Origin: Actinomycetota bacterium
GTDB lineage: Bacteria; Actinomycetota; Acidimicrobiia; Acidimicrobiales; Acidimicrobilacustridaceae
DNA: 51,195 nt
Assembly: GCA_016185305.1 (NCBI GenBank)
Contig: JACPNV010000028.1
Coordinates: 1 to 51,195, forward strand
Direction: 5' to 3'
Position numbers and translations under genes: made by a program. Positions 1 through 9,744 of this stretch are shown here, one piece after another. Below the pieces are notes generated by a model, which saw nothing but the letters and a program-made list of their open reading frames with translations, did not search any database and was not told the DNA's origin. The stretch's first letter is position 1, and every line of letters begins with the position of its first letter.

Positions 1-22
1 AAGGGGGCCTCACGGCCCCCTT
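1..22. terminator. Strong GC hairpin, probable terminator
   Basis: A perfect 9-bp stem (AAGGGGGCC with GGCCCCCTT) closes a TCAC loop at the left edge of the window. It ends in a short T-containing stretch, as expected for an intrinsic terminator of a gene lying left of the window. The symmetry would let it act in both directions. Confidence 0.6.
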
Positions 23-70
23 CTCCGCGATCGAACCAGCCACCCGCCCCGCTCGCCACCAAACCCACCG

Positions 71-93
71 AATCGGAACCTCCGGTTCCGATT
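71..93. other. Perfect inverted repeat upstream of first gene
   Basis: AATCGGAACC, a TCC spacer and GGTTCCGATT form a 10-bp perfect inverted repeat about 30 bp before the GTG at 123. It has no T-run. It could be an operator or a second hairpin of the terminator region; the sequence does not decide. Confidence 0.4.
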
Positions 94-122
94 CGGCGCT
101 AACGCTAGCGGACCTCGCCCTT

Positions 123-629
123 GTGCTCGACGGATTGTGGAACATCAACGGCGCGACCGCGTTCGTGTCACAGGCGGGGTTCGCGTCCAACAAGGCCTAC
201 TTGAACGATCCTGGTCTGAAGACGCTTGCGGTGGAGACACTGAAGGTGATGACCGAGGATCAGTGGAACAAGGGCTCGCCGGTGCTCCTCAACAGCATCA
301 ATCACGATCCGCATGAGGCGCTGAAGCGAGTGATGTGCGCGATGGGCGGGCCGAGCATCGAACAGGCGGTCAAGGACTTCCGGCAAGAGTCCTTGATCAC
401 CGACTTCCTGTCGTCGAGGGGGAAGAGCAACGGCCTCAATTGCTACGACATGCTCGACGTGATCGGAGCGAACGGCTTCAACCTCTACGAGAGGCTCGCG
501 GGCAGCTTCCGAACGGGAGCTGGTCGTGAAGACTTCGAGTGCGTCGGCGTGAACATCCTGGCGAGCGCGAAGTTCTGGAACCCGCACATCACCGACATGG
601 TGTGGGAGAGCTACTCGTGTCGAAAGTGA
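123..629 (+). CDS. Hypothetical protein, possibly 5'-extended
   Basis: I do not recognise this 168-residue protein. It has no signal peptide or membrane segment in the listed frame, is mixed alpha-helical in composition, and has three cysteines in its middle and C-terminal parts plus one near the end. The GTG at 123 has no clear ribosome-binding site. The same frame stays open leftwards to the window edge, so the true start could lie further upstream. Its 3' end overlaps the next gene by 13 bp, which suggests a two-gene operon with a membrane partner. Function unknown. Confidence 0.55.
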   Translation: MLDGLWNINGATAFVSQAGFASNKAYLNDPGLKTLAVETLKVMTEDQWNKGSPVLLNSINHDPHEALKRVMCAMGGPSIEQAVKDFRQESLITDFLSSRGKSNGLNCYDMLDVIGANGFNLYERLAGSFRTGAGREDFECVGVNILASAKFWNPHITDMVWESYSCRK

Positions 630-1102
630 AGTCGGTCGTCTTCTCGCGCCCGTGGGTGCTCGCCACCGTGATCTTCGTCGTGTTGTTGCTTCGCGGGATC
701 ATCGATCCTGTCGGCAGCCAGGTTGACCGGTTCGCGCAGTTCGTGTGGCTCGGCGTCGGCTTCGCCGTCTGCATGGTCGGCGTCGGTGCGTTGAGTCGCT
801 GGCTCGAACGCCGTGATGGTGTCGTGTTCGGGGCCATCGACTGGATCGTCGTGGTGATGGTCGCGTTGTTGGCAGGTCTACTTCTCGGCTACCTCGCGGT
901 CGTCGAGAACCTCATCTTCTGCGTCGACCCATCGGGCCGTGTCACCGACTGCAACTCATCGATGACGGAACGACTGACGCTGATCATCCTGGCCGGGCTG
1001 GGATGGGCGATCGGTGCCTGGATCGCGCTTCACGGTCGGGGGCCTGTCGTCAGATCGAAGGCTGCACGAGCCGATCCCGGTGGTGTCGGTTCAACCGCCT
1101 GA
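617..1102 (+). CDS. Hypothetical four-helix membrane protein
   Basis: Starting at the GTG at 617, which overlaps the previous gene, this encodes about 161 residues. It begins VSKVKSVVFSRPW and contains four hydrophobic segments (about residues 10-25, 35-55, 70-95 and 120-140). A short loop between the third and fourth segments holds two cysteines, and the tail is basic. The frame is open further upstream, but that extension reads as a shadow of the first gene. No family is recognised. The overlap suggests that the two proteins act together, possibly as a membrane anchor and a soluble partner (inference). Confidence 0.6.
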   Translation: MSKVKSVVFSRPWVLATVIFVVLLLRGIIDPVGSQVDRFAQFVWLGVGFAVCMVGVGALSRWLERRDGVVFGAIDWIVVVMVALLAGLLLGYLAVVENLIFCVDPSGRVTDCNSSMTERLTLIILAGLGWAIGAWIALHGRGPVVRSKAARADPGGVGSTA

Positions 1103-1260
1103 GAAAGCGACACGTCGGTCGAGCCCGTCAGCTGGCGTTGGCCCAGCGCGGGCTTCGTGCTTGAGCAGCAGCGCTTCGATGACTTCCTTGACCGTGGCTT
1201 GCTCGGCGGAGGTCGTCCCGGCCGGCGTGGAACTTCGGTGACGGCCCTCGCGGGGTGACG

Positions 1261-2136
1261 CTACTCGCGGCGGTGGATCGTCGCGACTCGGTAGTAGCGG
1301 TGCTCGACGCGCCCGTGGCCCTTGTCGTGAGTCTCGTAGGCGACTGAGCTGTCGGCGAGGAGTCTTTCGGCGGCCTCCGCGAGGGTTGGCTGATTGCCGT
1401 TCAACCCGAACACGTAGTGGGCTCCCTTGTCCTCGGTGAGGAAGCGGGCATGGCCGCGCTGAGCGTGCAGCGGTTCGGCGGTCACCACGACGCCCGCGAG
1501 GTCGAGGCTCTCCAGCAGTGGGCGGAACCCGGTGATCTCGTTGGTCTTCTCATCGACGTCTCGCTGGGCGATCATCGCGCCCTCTGCGTGGGTCATCGCG
1601 GACAGGAGGTGCACCGCTGGGCCGGCGTCGACCCTCGCGCCGCGCAGGGTCTTGCCGTCGACCGCGACCGCGTCCAGCAGCGCCGGTTCGCCCTCTGGGT
1701 TCCCGTCGCTGGTGTCTGTCTCATCGCGCTCGACCATCGCTGCGAGCCCCACCAGCGGCGCCTGCTCTGTCGCGAGGCGGCCGGCGGTGACCTGATCGGC
1801 GATCCAGGCGTTGATGACCGCGTCGACCGCGTCAGCGTCGACCGCCTTGAGCGTCCGGCGGATCGTGGACTCCTCAGGGGCGACATAGACCTTGCGCGAC
1901 GGCGAGATGCGACAGCCGAGACGACCAAGCGCCTCGGGAGGCAGCTCTGCTGCGACTTCCCCGATCGCGACGAGGCTCGTCGCGCCGCGAAGCGCCGCGA
2001 GCGTCGCGATAGCAAGGATCACCGCGAGGCTGTGGCGGACACCTCTGCGCTTGCGCGGATCAGGGATCGCCTCGAGCCTCGCCAACAGCCCGCTCGGCGA
2101 GTCGAGATCCAAGCGGTTCAGATCGAGCGCGCTCAT
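1261..2136 (-). pseudogene. ISAs1-family transposase, truncated and inactive
   Basis: The protein from the ATG at 2136 (MSALDLNRL) matches the ISAs1/H-repeat transposase pattern. It has the N-terminal IPDPRKRRGVRHSL block, ESTIRRTL, the first catalytic Asp in AVDGKTLRGA, and VDEKTNEITGFRPLL. The usual second acidic site, read as TADALHTQ in the family, is here TAEPLHAQ. The protein ends at RVEHRYYRV, about 100 residues before the normal C-terminus, so the last catalytic acid and the HWGIEN-type region are missing. Family motifs are from general knowledge; the truncation is visible. The frame continues upstream into a DUF4338-like remnant. Confidence 0.8.
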
Positions 2137-2392
2137 CGTCCTCCTCGTAGAGAGCACCGGATGGTCGAACGGCGCAGCGAGCAGCCTGAGCGCGTCACGG
2201 CGAAGCGGGCGCACGCAATCGGCCTTTGGCCCGCCGTGATGCACGAAACGCCCAGCCTTGCGGCCATAGCCACTCGTCTCGCCGAGCATCGTGAAGTTCG
2301 ACGCCGCGTAGCAGGTGCCGAGATGGCGGGCAGGGTCAGTGAAAGTCTCAACCGCGACGACCGGGTGCCTCCAGCGGGCCTCGAAGTCTGAG
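2137..2392 (-). pseudogene. DUF4338 (DruA-like) remnant
   Basis: In the same frame as the transposase and directly upstream of it, the translation reads FEARWRHPVVAVETFTDPA, then GTCYAASNF, GETSGYGRKAGRF and HHGGPK. This resembles the C-terminal part of DUF4338 proteins (the DruA family, often found next to transposases). The N-terminal part of the family is absent and the frame runs straight into the transposase start. I read it as the decayed companion gene of the insertion sequence. Assigned from memory of the family, so moderately sure. Confidence 0.5.
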
Positions 2393-2538
2393 CAGGCATT
2401 TGGTGAGCTTCGCGGCGGCCGCGTAAGAGATCGGGCGCTCGCCGGTCTTGTCTTCTGATCGGTCAGGACCCCGCCGGACCGGCGCGAGAGCCAAAGGAAC
2501 GTTGCGCGAAGGCAACGAGACGAGTGAGCTGTTCATCG

Positions 2539-4140
2539 ATGACACAAGGAGGCCCCCGTGATCGCGCCGCATACGAACGCGACAGCGAACTGGTGCCGGC
2601 CGCCCGCGCCGGGGACGACAACGCCTTCGCCGCATTGTTCGACGAGTGGTTCGACCCGGTGTTCGACGCCGCGCGCCGGATCGTCGACGACAACGGCGTT
2701 GCCGCCGAGGTCGCGCAGGACACCTTCCTGTCCGTGTGGCAGCACCTCGGTGATCTGCGCGAGCCATCGACGTTTGGCGCCTTCGCGCTGCGCACCGCCC
2801 GCAACCGCGCGCTCAACCGGTCGGCCAAGGAGCGGCGATCGGTCGCGGTCGACGACATCGAGCTCGTTTCGGTGATCGACGACGCGAAACGCTCCAGCGA
2901 TGCGTCCGAGCCACTCAGCCGGCGCGAGGGCGACGCGCTCGTGTGGGCGGCATCGGTGGCACTCGGCGAACGCGACACCTCCATCCTCGACTTGCACCTG
3001 CGCCATGGCCTCACCGCACCAGAGCTGGCCGACGAGCTCGGTGTGACGCCGAACAACGCCCATCAACTGCTGTTCCGCATGAAGAAGAAGCTCGGCGCTG
3101 CCATCGAGGCGTGGGTGCTGTGGAAGGGCGGCTCGCCGTCGTGTGCCGACCTCTCGCTCGACCTCGACCGCGCCGGCGTGCAGCGGTTCTCGGCGGACGC
3201 GGTGCGGGTCATCAACCGCCACGTCGAGGGTTGCTCGCGGTGCGGCGATCGCAAGGCCGCTATGCTCGCGCCCGAAGCGCTCTTCGCGTCGGTACCCATC
3301 GCGATCGTGGCGCCGGCGATCCGCAACCGAGTCGCCGCCAACCTGCAAGCCCTTGGCGTCCCCTCCAGGTTCGACGGTGCTACGGGGGCCGCGGCCTCGG
3401 CGACGTCGTCCACCGAGGCCAGCTCGGAAGATGGCGCTGACGGCACCGGCCCCCCGGCCACGGCGCCGCCGGCCGCTCGCAGGACGCTGCTCGCGAGTGT
3501 GGCCGCTCTCGTCCTTCTTCTCGCGATCGGAGGCGCGATCGCCCTCTCCCGGGGCTCGTCAACCGAGCTCGTCGATACGTCAGCTCCGGCCTCGACGGCG
3601 GCCCGTGGGGGTCAGATGTCGCCGACGTCGCCCGCCGGGTCGGCTCCCGGTCCCGAAGCGAGCGTCCGGCCTGGTGACCTTGGCGCTACCGAACCCAGCG
3701 GCGACACCACGCCTGACCCCGTCGGCGATCCTCTCAACGGCTCGCCGTCGTCGACCGCGGCGAGCACCCCCGGCCAGCAGGCGACCGTCACCGTCACGAT
3801 CCCCCCGACCGTCACGTTCACGATCCCGCCGCCAACGCCTTCGACCACGACGCCGACCGCACCGCCACCCGCCGCTCCTCCGAACATCGACGCCTTCACC
3901 AAGACGCTCGTCGCGCCGCCACCGCCCGAATGCGGGTCACCGCAGAACAAGTACCGGTTCGAGTGGACGACCACCGACGCAACGCACGTAACGATCACCG
4001 GTGGCGCGAACGCACCCGTGGGCGACCAGGCCGCCGACGGCAGCGTGATCGTGTGCGTCCCGCTCGGACCGGCGCAGACCTACCTGTTGACCGCGTTCGG
4101 ACCCGGTGGCACCGACACCGCCGTCCTCTCCGTCCCGTAG
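2539..4140 (+). CDS. ECF-type sigma factor with fused zinc, TM and extracytoplasmic domains
   Basis: This 533-residue protein begins with sigma-70 region 2 (about residues 30-95, with AAEVAQDTFLSVWQHL) and region 4 (about 135-192, with an HTH around LTAPELADELGVT). A cysteine/histidine cluster follows (C202, H228, C232, C235; HxxxCxxC spacing), like a ZAS anti-sigma zinc motif. One transmembrane helix lies at about 316-337. Beyond it are a Thr/Pro/Ser-rich linker and an Ig-like C-terminal domain with two cysteines. This combines a sigma factor and an anti-sigma-like sensor in one chain, as in some actinobacterial ECF groups with long C-terminal extensions. The ATG at 2539 is preferred; a GTG at 2524 is in frame. 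No anti-sigma gene adjoins it. Confidence 0.85.
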   Translation: MTQGGPRDRAAYERDSELVPAARAGDDNAFAALFDEWFDPVFDAARRIVDDNGVAAEVAQDTFLSVWQHLGDLREPSTFGAFALRTARNRALNRSAKERRSVAVDDIELVSVIDDAKRSSDASEPLSRREGDALVWAASVALGERDTSILDLHLRHGLTAPELADELGVTPNNAHQLLFRMKKKLGAAIEAWVLWKGGSPSCADLSLDLDRAGVQRFSADAVRVINRHVEGCSRCGDRKAAMLAPEALFASVPIAIVAPAIRNRVAANLQALGVPSRFDGATGAAASATSSTEASSEDGADGTGPPATAPPAARRTLLASVAALVLLLAIGGAIALSRGSSTELVDTSAPASTAARGGQMSPTSPAGSAPGPEASVRPGDLGATEPSGDTTPDPVGDPLNGSPSSTAASTPGQQATVTVTIPPTVTFTIPPPTPSTTTPTAPPPAAPPNIDAFTKTLVAPPPPECGSPQNKYRFEWTTTDATHVTITGGANAPVGDQAADGSVIVCVPLGPAQTYLLTAFGPGGTDTAVLSVP

Positions 4141-4655
4141 CGCCCAGTTGTGGCTCGCACACGAGGGCTGCAGCGGTTGCTGAGCTCTGCGGGCTTCCTT
4201 GGACGGCGACCTGCTCGCGACGGTCGTTGAGCTCGCCGCTCGGACCGTCAACAAGGAACGAGCACGGGCGGGCGAGGCGAAGCAATCGAGGACAAGAACA
4301 TCAAGGTCGTTCCAAGATGAACAAGGTCGAGCTTGAAGCGGCCGTCGGCCGCTGACCGGCGAGTTCGACCAACGACAGAAGGGAAACGCTGATGGCCACG
4401 TGTGAAGTGTGCGGCAACGACTACGACAAGGCGTTCGAGGTGACCGCGGCGGGATCGAGCCACACCTTCGACTGCTTCGAATGTGCGATCCATCTTATGG
4501 CATCGGTGTGTGAGCACTGCGCCTGCAAGCTCATCGGCCACGAAGTCGAGGTCGACGGTCGGTTCTACTGCTGCGCGCACTGCGCACGGGCGGCCGAACC
4601 CACGACGCTCCGGTCGACCGGGTCGGTGTCGTGCCCGCCAGTTGAGTTGGAACCA

Positions 4656-5342
<687 letters not shown>

Positions 5343-6103
5343 CCGAGCTACCCGTTGCGTCGTCCGGCACCACAGGGCATGTACCTCTCCGCTGGGCGCC
5401 CACGCGGTCGGTGCGGCCGCCGATGGTGCTCGATGGCAAGCCAGCGATCGTGACATCCGATCGTCTCACGAGCGGGGCGCTGAATCCGACACGGGACGCT
5501 TCTATGCGGAGCTCGAGTCCTGGGTGAGAGACCGCCTTCGACGTGCGCGACGACGCCCACCGCTGCTCAGAGCAGGACTACTCGACTCCCGGACTGCATC
5601 CCTTGTGTCGGGCGTTGCCCACGAACCGAGCACATCTTCGTGGCCACCGGTTCGGCGGGTGGGGACTCTCGAACGGATCAGCTGCCGGGCTGACGCTGCC
5701 GGCCGAGCCGACAGACCCGCTGGAGGCGATCGACGATGGCGTGGCGGGCGACATCGAGGTTCCGGGTCGGGCGGACGGTCGGGTCTGTGTCGGCGATCAC
5801 CTGGGTAGAGGTGCGCCAGATTTTCGGTACGAGAGGAGCCACCGTGGCAGCCACCGAGATGACGGCCGAGTCGATCTCCGCCGATGTGCACGAACCGACC
5901 GAGATGCTGACCGCCGTCCGTCCGCCGGGCGGCCAGAGGAGGCCCCCACAGGGAGGCAGAGCCCACGTGAGGGCCACGTGGCGGGAACGCAACCTCGTGG
6001 CCTGCTTTCTGGGATTCCTCCGGGCACTCGACGACGATCCGATCCTGATGTGCGGGTACCCAGTCGGCAGGCCGTGCGGGGATCCCGTTCCTGGCGCGGA
6101 CTC
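5343..6103. other. Region without a convincing gene
   Basis: All open frames here are arginine-rich or switch composition, as expected for GC-rich non-coding DNA or decayed genes. I found no recognisable domain, tRNA or repeat. It lies between the surE pseudogene and a small hypothetical gene, and may be further gene debris. Confidence 0.5.
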
Positions 6104-6451
6104 ATGATGGCACTCGCACCGGCATCTGGCCTGAGTTGCCCGAGTAGCGCTCTTCGCACCGACCTCATCGACCGTCACTTCGAGGTGCGGGATGCGATCG
6201 GGGTCTTCATCAACGCGCCCACCACCGCGGCCAGGGTTGAGGTGCAGCGCGCCGTGCATTCCTTTCTTGCCGCCGGACTGTCTCTCCTCCCTGCCGACCC
6301 CAACTTGTCTGCCGACGACGACGACCCTGACGCGCAGCTGCTCACCGCCCTCGAAGCGCTGAACAACGCCACGAGTCGACGCGACATCCACGAAACGGCA
6401 GAGGCGCTCCGACATCGCTTCCTTGGCCTGTCGCGGGTGTACCTGCCCTAG
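6104..6451 (+). CDS. Small hypothetical helical protein
   Basis: From the ATG at 6104 this gives 115 residues with normal codon composition, unlike the arginine-rich sequence upstream in the same frame. It begins MMALAPASGLSCPSS and is predicted mostly helical. It has an acidic stretch (SADDDDPDAQ) near residue 75 and a C-terminal helix pair with several His/Arg residues. No membrane segment or known motif is visible. It lies just upstream of the PncC-like gene and may belong to the same transcription unit. Function unknown. Confidence 0.5.
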   Translation: MMALAPASGLSCPSSALRTDLIDRHFEVRDAIGVFINAPTTAARVEVQRAVHSFLAAGLSLLPADPNLSADDDDPDAQLLTALEALNNATSRRDIHETAEALRHRFLGLSRVYLP

Positions 6452-6551
6452 CTAGAGCAGAGGGGAGCCGCCATGACCACCGCTATTCCCGACCGACGGA
6501 CCGAGGCCCCGGCTCGTCGTCAGATCTCGAACTGCTCCGACCACTATCCGA

Positions 6552-7040
6552 ATGACCCAACGCTCAGCTGGTCCCGCGCACCGCCTCGTCGAGCTCCTCA
6601 CCGATCGCGGGCAGATGATCGCTATTGCTCAGTCCCTCACTGGTGGTCTGGCGTCGTTGCGGCTCACCCAGGCCGAGGGGACCGGCGACGTGTTCGTCGC
6701 TGGGATCGTCTGCTACCAGAGCGTCGCCAAGCACCAGCTGCTCAGTGCGGGCCCGGTGATCAGCCGGCAGTGCGCCGCCGAGATGGCTGAGGGCGCCGCC
6801 GTCCGGTTCGACAGCGATGTCGCGGTGGCGTCGACGGGCGTCGCCGACCCCGACGCTCAAGAACACCAGCCCGTCGGGACGGTCCGGATCGCATGGACCA
6901 TCGGCGGGCTCACCGACGCCGTATGCCTGCACCTCCCCGACGGCGATGCTGACCAGGTCCGCGAGCACGCCGCCGCCGCAGGGTTCGACCTCGCCAGCGT
7001 CGTACTCGAAGCGACATCCGAGAAGGCCGACGCATCATGA
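6552..7040 (+). CDS. CinA C-terminal (PncC-like) nicotinamide-nucleotide amidohydrolase family protein
   Basis: At 162 residues it is the size of a stand-alone PncC domain. Family landmarks are visible: the nucleophile Ser28 in AIAQSLTGGLAS (AESLTGG in most members), the YQSVAKHQLL block with its conserved lysine, and the STGVADPDAQ and PVGTVRIAW blocks. It differs at several normally conserved positions (Q for E before the Ser; ADP for AGP), so activity on NMN is uncertain. A well-placed AGGGGAG precedes an out-of-frame ATG at 6473, which hints at a shifted original start. Its stop overlaps the patatin start (ATGA 7037-7040). It is the first gene of the coupled operon. Confidence 0.8.
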   Translation: MTQRSAGPAHRLVELLTDRGQMIAIAQSLTGGLASLRLTQAEGTGDVFVAGIVCYQSVAKHQLLSAGPVISRQCAAEMAEGAAVRFDSDVAVASTGVADPDAQEHQPVGTVRIAWTIGGLTDAVCLHLPDGDADQVREHAAAAGFDLASVVLEATSEKADAS

Positions 7041-8023
7041 CCAACGGCGTCAAGGTGGGCCTCGTGTTGGGCGGAGGGGGCGTCGTCGGCCTCGCCTACC
7101 ACGCCGCCGCACTCGCCGCGATCGAGAACGACCTGGGCTGGGATCCCCGGACCGCTGAGGTCATCGTGGGCACCTCCGCCGGATCGATGGTCGGCGCGTT
7201 CCTCCGCCGCGGGTTGACCGGAACCGATCTCGCAGCCGTCACCGTCGACGCACCGGCGCCCGACGTCCCCCAAGCGCTCATCGACGCGCTCCGGGACCGA
7301 GTCCCGCTCCCTCCCATCTCGCTGCAGACCATGCTCCGGCCGAGGCCGCCGTCGCTGTCCGTGCTCAGATCTTGGATGCGCCGCCCGTGGCGGTTCGATC
7401 CGGTGTTGGCCGGCACCGCGATCCTCGCCGACGGCCAGATCAGCCTCAACGAACACATCGGCCAGCACATGCAGACACTGGACGGAGAATGGCCCTCCCA
7501 GGATCTTTGGGTGTGCGCCGTCCGCCAACGCGACCTGCGACGCGTCGTGTTCGGCCGCGACATGATGCCCACAGGACTTGGCGAGGCGGTCGCAGCATCC
7601 TGTTCGATCCCGGGCTACTTCTCGCCCACGGTCATCGATGGCGAGTCGTTCCTGGATGGCGGCGTCCGATCACCGACCAACGCCGACGTGCTCCGCCGGG
7701 CCAACATCGACGCCGCTGTGGTCATCTCCCCCATGTCCGGCCAGGACCTGCCCAGGTTCCACCCGGCGGCGTCCATTCGCCGACACGCCAAAGCACGTGT
7801 CGTTCATGAGGTTCGGGTCCTACGAGACCATGACATCCCGACGGTGCTGATCGAACCCGGTGTCGACACCGCCGCGGTGCTCGGCGACGATCTCCTCCGC
7901 GACGACCACCTGCCTGACGTCGTCACCGCAGCCCTCCTCGACACCGGTGATCAGCTCCGTTCTACAGATGCCCGACCGCTCACCGCCAGCCTTTCGAGCC
8001 GTCGACGCCGTTCCGCCGTATGA
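7037..8023 (+). CDS. Patatin-like phospholipase family protein
   Basis: This 328-residue protein has the patatin serine-hydrolase signature: the oxyanion-hole glycines GLVLGGGGVVG (about residues 8-18), the nucleophile elbow GTSAGS with Ser47, and the catalytic-dyad Asp in FLDGGVRSP (about residue 208). There is no signal peptide, so it should act in the cytoplasm or at the inner membrane face as a lipid acyl hydrolase. It overlaps the genes on both sides by 4 bp (ATGA), so it is translationally coupled to the amidase and to the STAS protein. The basic C-terminal tail (SSRRRRSAV) could touch membrane lipids (inference). Confidence 0.88.
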   Translation: MTNGVKVGLVLGGGGVVGLAYHAAALAAIENDLGWDPRTAEVIVGTSAGSMVGAFLRRGLTGTDLAAVTVDAPAPDVPQALIDALRDRVPLPPISLQTMLRPRPPSLSVLRSWMRRPWRFDPVLAGTAILADGQISLNEHIGQHMQTLDGEWPSQDLWVCAVRQRDLRRVVFGRDMMPTGLGEAVAASCSIPGYFSPTVIDGESFLDGGVRSPTNADVLRRANIDAAVVISPMSGQDLPRFHPAASIRRHAKARVVHEVRVLRDHDIPTVLIEPGVDTAAVLGDDLLRDDHLPDVVTAALLDTGDQLRSTDARPLTASLSSRRRRSAV

Positions 8024-8415
8024 CGATCAACGCGACCGCCGAGGGTTCTCCCGATGGTCAAATCGAGGTACGACTAACATCCATGGCAATGACGAGCGTC
8101 GACCCGCCGCGAGACATCTCCGTGTCAGCAGATGGGGCAGTCATGGTCAGCGGCGAGATCGATGTCGTGAACTCCCCCGGTCTGGGGACCGAACTCTCCG
8201 AGCGGGCGCGCGCCTCGGCCGGAGCCCTCGTGGTCGATCTGTCCGAGGTCACCTTCATGGACTCGTCGGGGCTGCGAGTGCTCCTCGAGGCCGATGAGGC
8301 TTGCCGAGCTCGCCAACATTCACTGGTCATCCGGAACCCGTCGCCTGCCGTCCGTCGTCTCCTTGAGATCACCGGACTAACAACCGAGCTGTCGATCGAC
8401 CCGGCACCCGGATGA
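8020..8415 (+). CDS. STAS-domain anti-sigma factor antagonist (RsbV/SpoIIAA-like)
   Basis: The 131-residue protein has a STAS domain from about residue 32, with the phosphorylation-site loop FMDSSGLRVLLEA that is the target of RsbW/SpoIIAB kinases. An N-terminal extension of about 25 residues precedes it; a second ATG at 8083 would remove the extension. The start at 8020 overlaps the patatin stop. In the standard model the dephosphorylated form binds the anti-sigma kinase and frees the sigma factor. The kinase and phosphatase partners are the following genes. Confidence 0.88.
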   Translation: MTINATAEGSPDGQIEVRLTSMAMTSVDPPRDISVSADGAVMVSGEIDVVNSPGLGTELSERARASAGALVVDLSEVTFMDSSGLRVLLEADEACRARQHSLVIRNPSPAVRRLLEITGLTTELSIDPAPG

Positions 8416-8536
8416 CGCCGCCCGATCGGCGAGCCGCCAAGCGTGCAGTGGCCAGCCGTCGTGCTTTCCCGCGCTCGGCCTACACCAGACGCCGGAGGTG
8501 TCTGCGACCACGCCCGCACGCGACACAGGAACCCAT

Positions 8537-8923
8537 GTGAACTCGTCGGTGCGGGGGCATTCGACGCGCGAGTTCCCGCCCGAAGCGGTGGCCGTGCGAG
8601 CAGCCCGAGCCTTCGTCACCGAATCGGCGCTCTGCGACGGAGTCGATGCAGAAGCGTTGGCGCTCGCGGTGTCAGAGCTCGCGACCAACGTGATCCTCCA
8701 TGCGAACACTCCGTTCATCGTGACCGTCGAGCGGCTCTCCGACGGCGTCCGGGTCGGCATCACCGACGACAACCCGACGGAGCCACGGATCCGCGACATC
8801 GGTTCGGCGACGATCACCGGGCGCGGCTTGGCGATCGTACGCTCCCTGAGTCGATACCTCCACGTCGAGGCGACGGGACCAGGAAAGACGGTTTGGTTCG
8901 AGCTCGGGTGGGCGAGGCCATGA
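8537..8923 (+). CDS. ATP-binding anti-sigma factor kinase (RsbW/SpoIIAB-like HATPase)
   Basis: From the GTG at 8537, preceded by ACAGGA, this encodes about 128 residues; an in-frame GTG at 8498 gives 141. GHKL ATPase features are visible: the N box in ALAVSELATNVILHA, the G1-like VGITDDNP, and G2 ITGRGLAIVRSLS. This is the short histidine-kinase-like fold of anti-sigma factors that phosphorylate STAS antagonists. The stop overlaps the next start (ATGA 8920-8923). No cognate sigma gene adjoins it; the sigma it controls must be elsewhere or is the one reading the GGGTAC promoters (inference). Confidence 0.85.
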   Translation: MNSSVRGHSTREFPPEAVAVRAARAFVTESALCDGVDAEALALAVSELATNVILHANTPFIVTVERLSDGVRVGITDDNPTEPRIRDIGSATITGRGLAIVRSLSRYLHVEATGPGKTVWFELGWARP

Positions 8924-9744
8924 ACGACGACCTCGTCGACGTGCAGCTCATCGGGCTACCGGTCGCGGTCCACCATCAGGCGTCCATGCACATGAAGGCC
9001 TTGCAGCGCGAGTTCGACCTGATCCGTCAAGGCGATCCCGAGGGCAGCAGCATCCCCCACCGGCTGCTCGCGTTGATCGGCGAGCTCAGCGACGAGTTCG
9101 GCGGGGTCGGCGAACAGCCAGTCGAGCACCTCGACGACGCCGTCGAACGGGGCGACGAGACCGTCGATCTGTCGTACCGGATCCCACCGTCGGCGGGGCC
9201 GGCATCAGAGCGTCTCGGCGAACTTCTCGATGAAGCCGACGCCTACTGCGCCGGCGGTGCCCATCTCCTCACCCTGGTCACCCCACTCGAGGCGCTTCGG
9301 TACCGCAAGTGGTTCCTTTCGCAGTTCATCCGCCAGACCGCAGGCCTTCCACCGGTTCCTTGGCCCGACTATCACGGCGACGACACGCAGCTCTTCGGCG
9401 TGTCTGGCACACCAGATGATGGCGATAGTCCCGTGAACCTGCCGGCGGGCTGGGCGATAGGTCACCGAGATGACACCGCCAGCCTGACAGTGTCCGGGCC
9501 TGTCGACATCGTGACTGCCCCCGCGCTCCGTGACGCTTTGGCGGCGCTCATCCCCGCCCAGCTCCACGTCGCAGTAGACCTCACCGGTTGCGACTTCTTG
9601 GACTCCATCGGCGTGAGCGTTCTGATGGCCGCCCACCTACGGGCCAGCCAACAGAACGTCGAACTGAGCTTCCGGCTCAGCGACCCTGCCCGCCGCGTCG
9701 TCACCATCAGCGGCCTCGCCGACCGGCTGCACATCGAGAACTGA
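8920..9744 (+). CDS. Two-part protein with C-terminal STAS domain
   Basis: The ATG at 8920 overlaps the kinase stop and gives 274 residues. Residues 1-165 form an alpha-helical N-terminal region (VQLIGLPVAVHHQASMHM and AYCAGGAHLLTLVTPLEAL). Residues about 185-274 are a STAS domain with FLDSIGVSVLMAA, which keeps the Asp-Ser of the phosphorylation loop but has Ile in place of the second Ser. Domain order resembles RsbR-type co-antagonists: a variable sensor followed by STAS. The same frame is open upstream of 8920, but that part is a shadow of the kinase gene. Confidence 0.8.
   Translation: MNDDLVDVQLIGLPVAVHHQASMHMKALQREFDLIRQGDPEGSSIPHRLLALIGELSDEFGGVGEQPVEHLDDAVERGDETVDLSYRIPPSAGPASERLGELLDEADAYCAGGAHLLTLVTPLEALRYRKWFLSQFIRQTAGLPPVPWPDYHGDDTQLFGVSGTPDDGDSPVNLPAGWAIGHRDDTASLTVSGPVDIVTAPALRDALAALIPAQLHVAVDLTGCDFLDSIGVSVLMAAHLRASQQNVELSFRLSDPARRVVTISGLADRLHIEN

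Noticed and set aside
1103-1260. Minus-strand reading with a helical stretch (TVKEVIEALLLKHEARAG)
   Set aside because: Looks protein-like over about 30 residues but has no start, no family and lies in insertion-sequence debris; too little to call.
5543-6103. Upstream extension of the 115-residue gene to a 302-residue protein
   Set aside because: The first 187 codons are Arg/Gly/Asp-rich and unlike the C-terminal part; the ATG at 6104 marks where coding composition begins.
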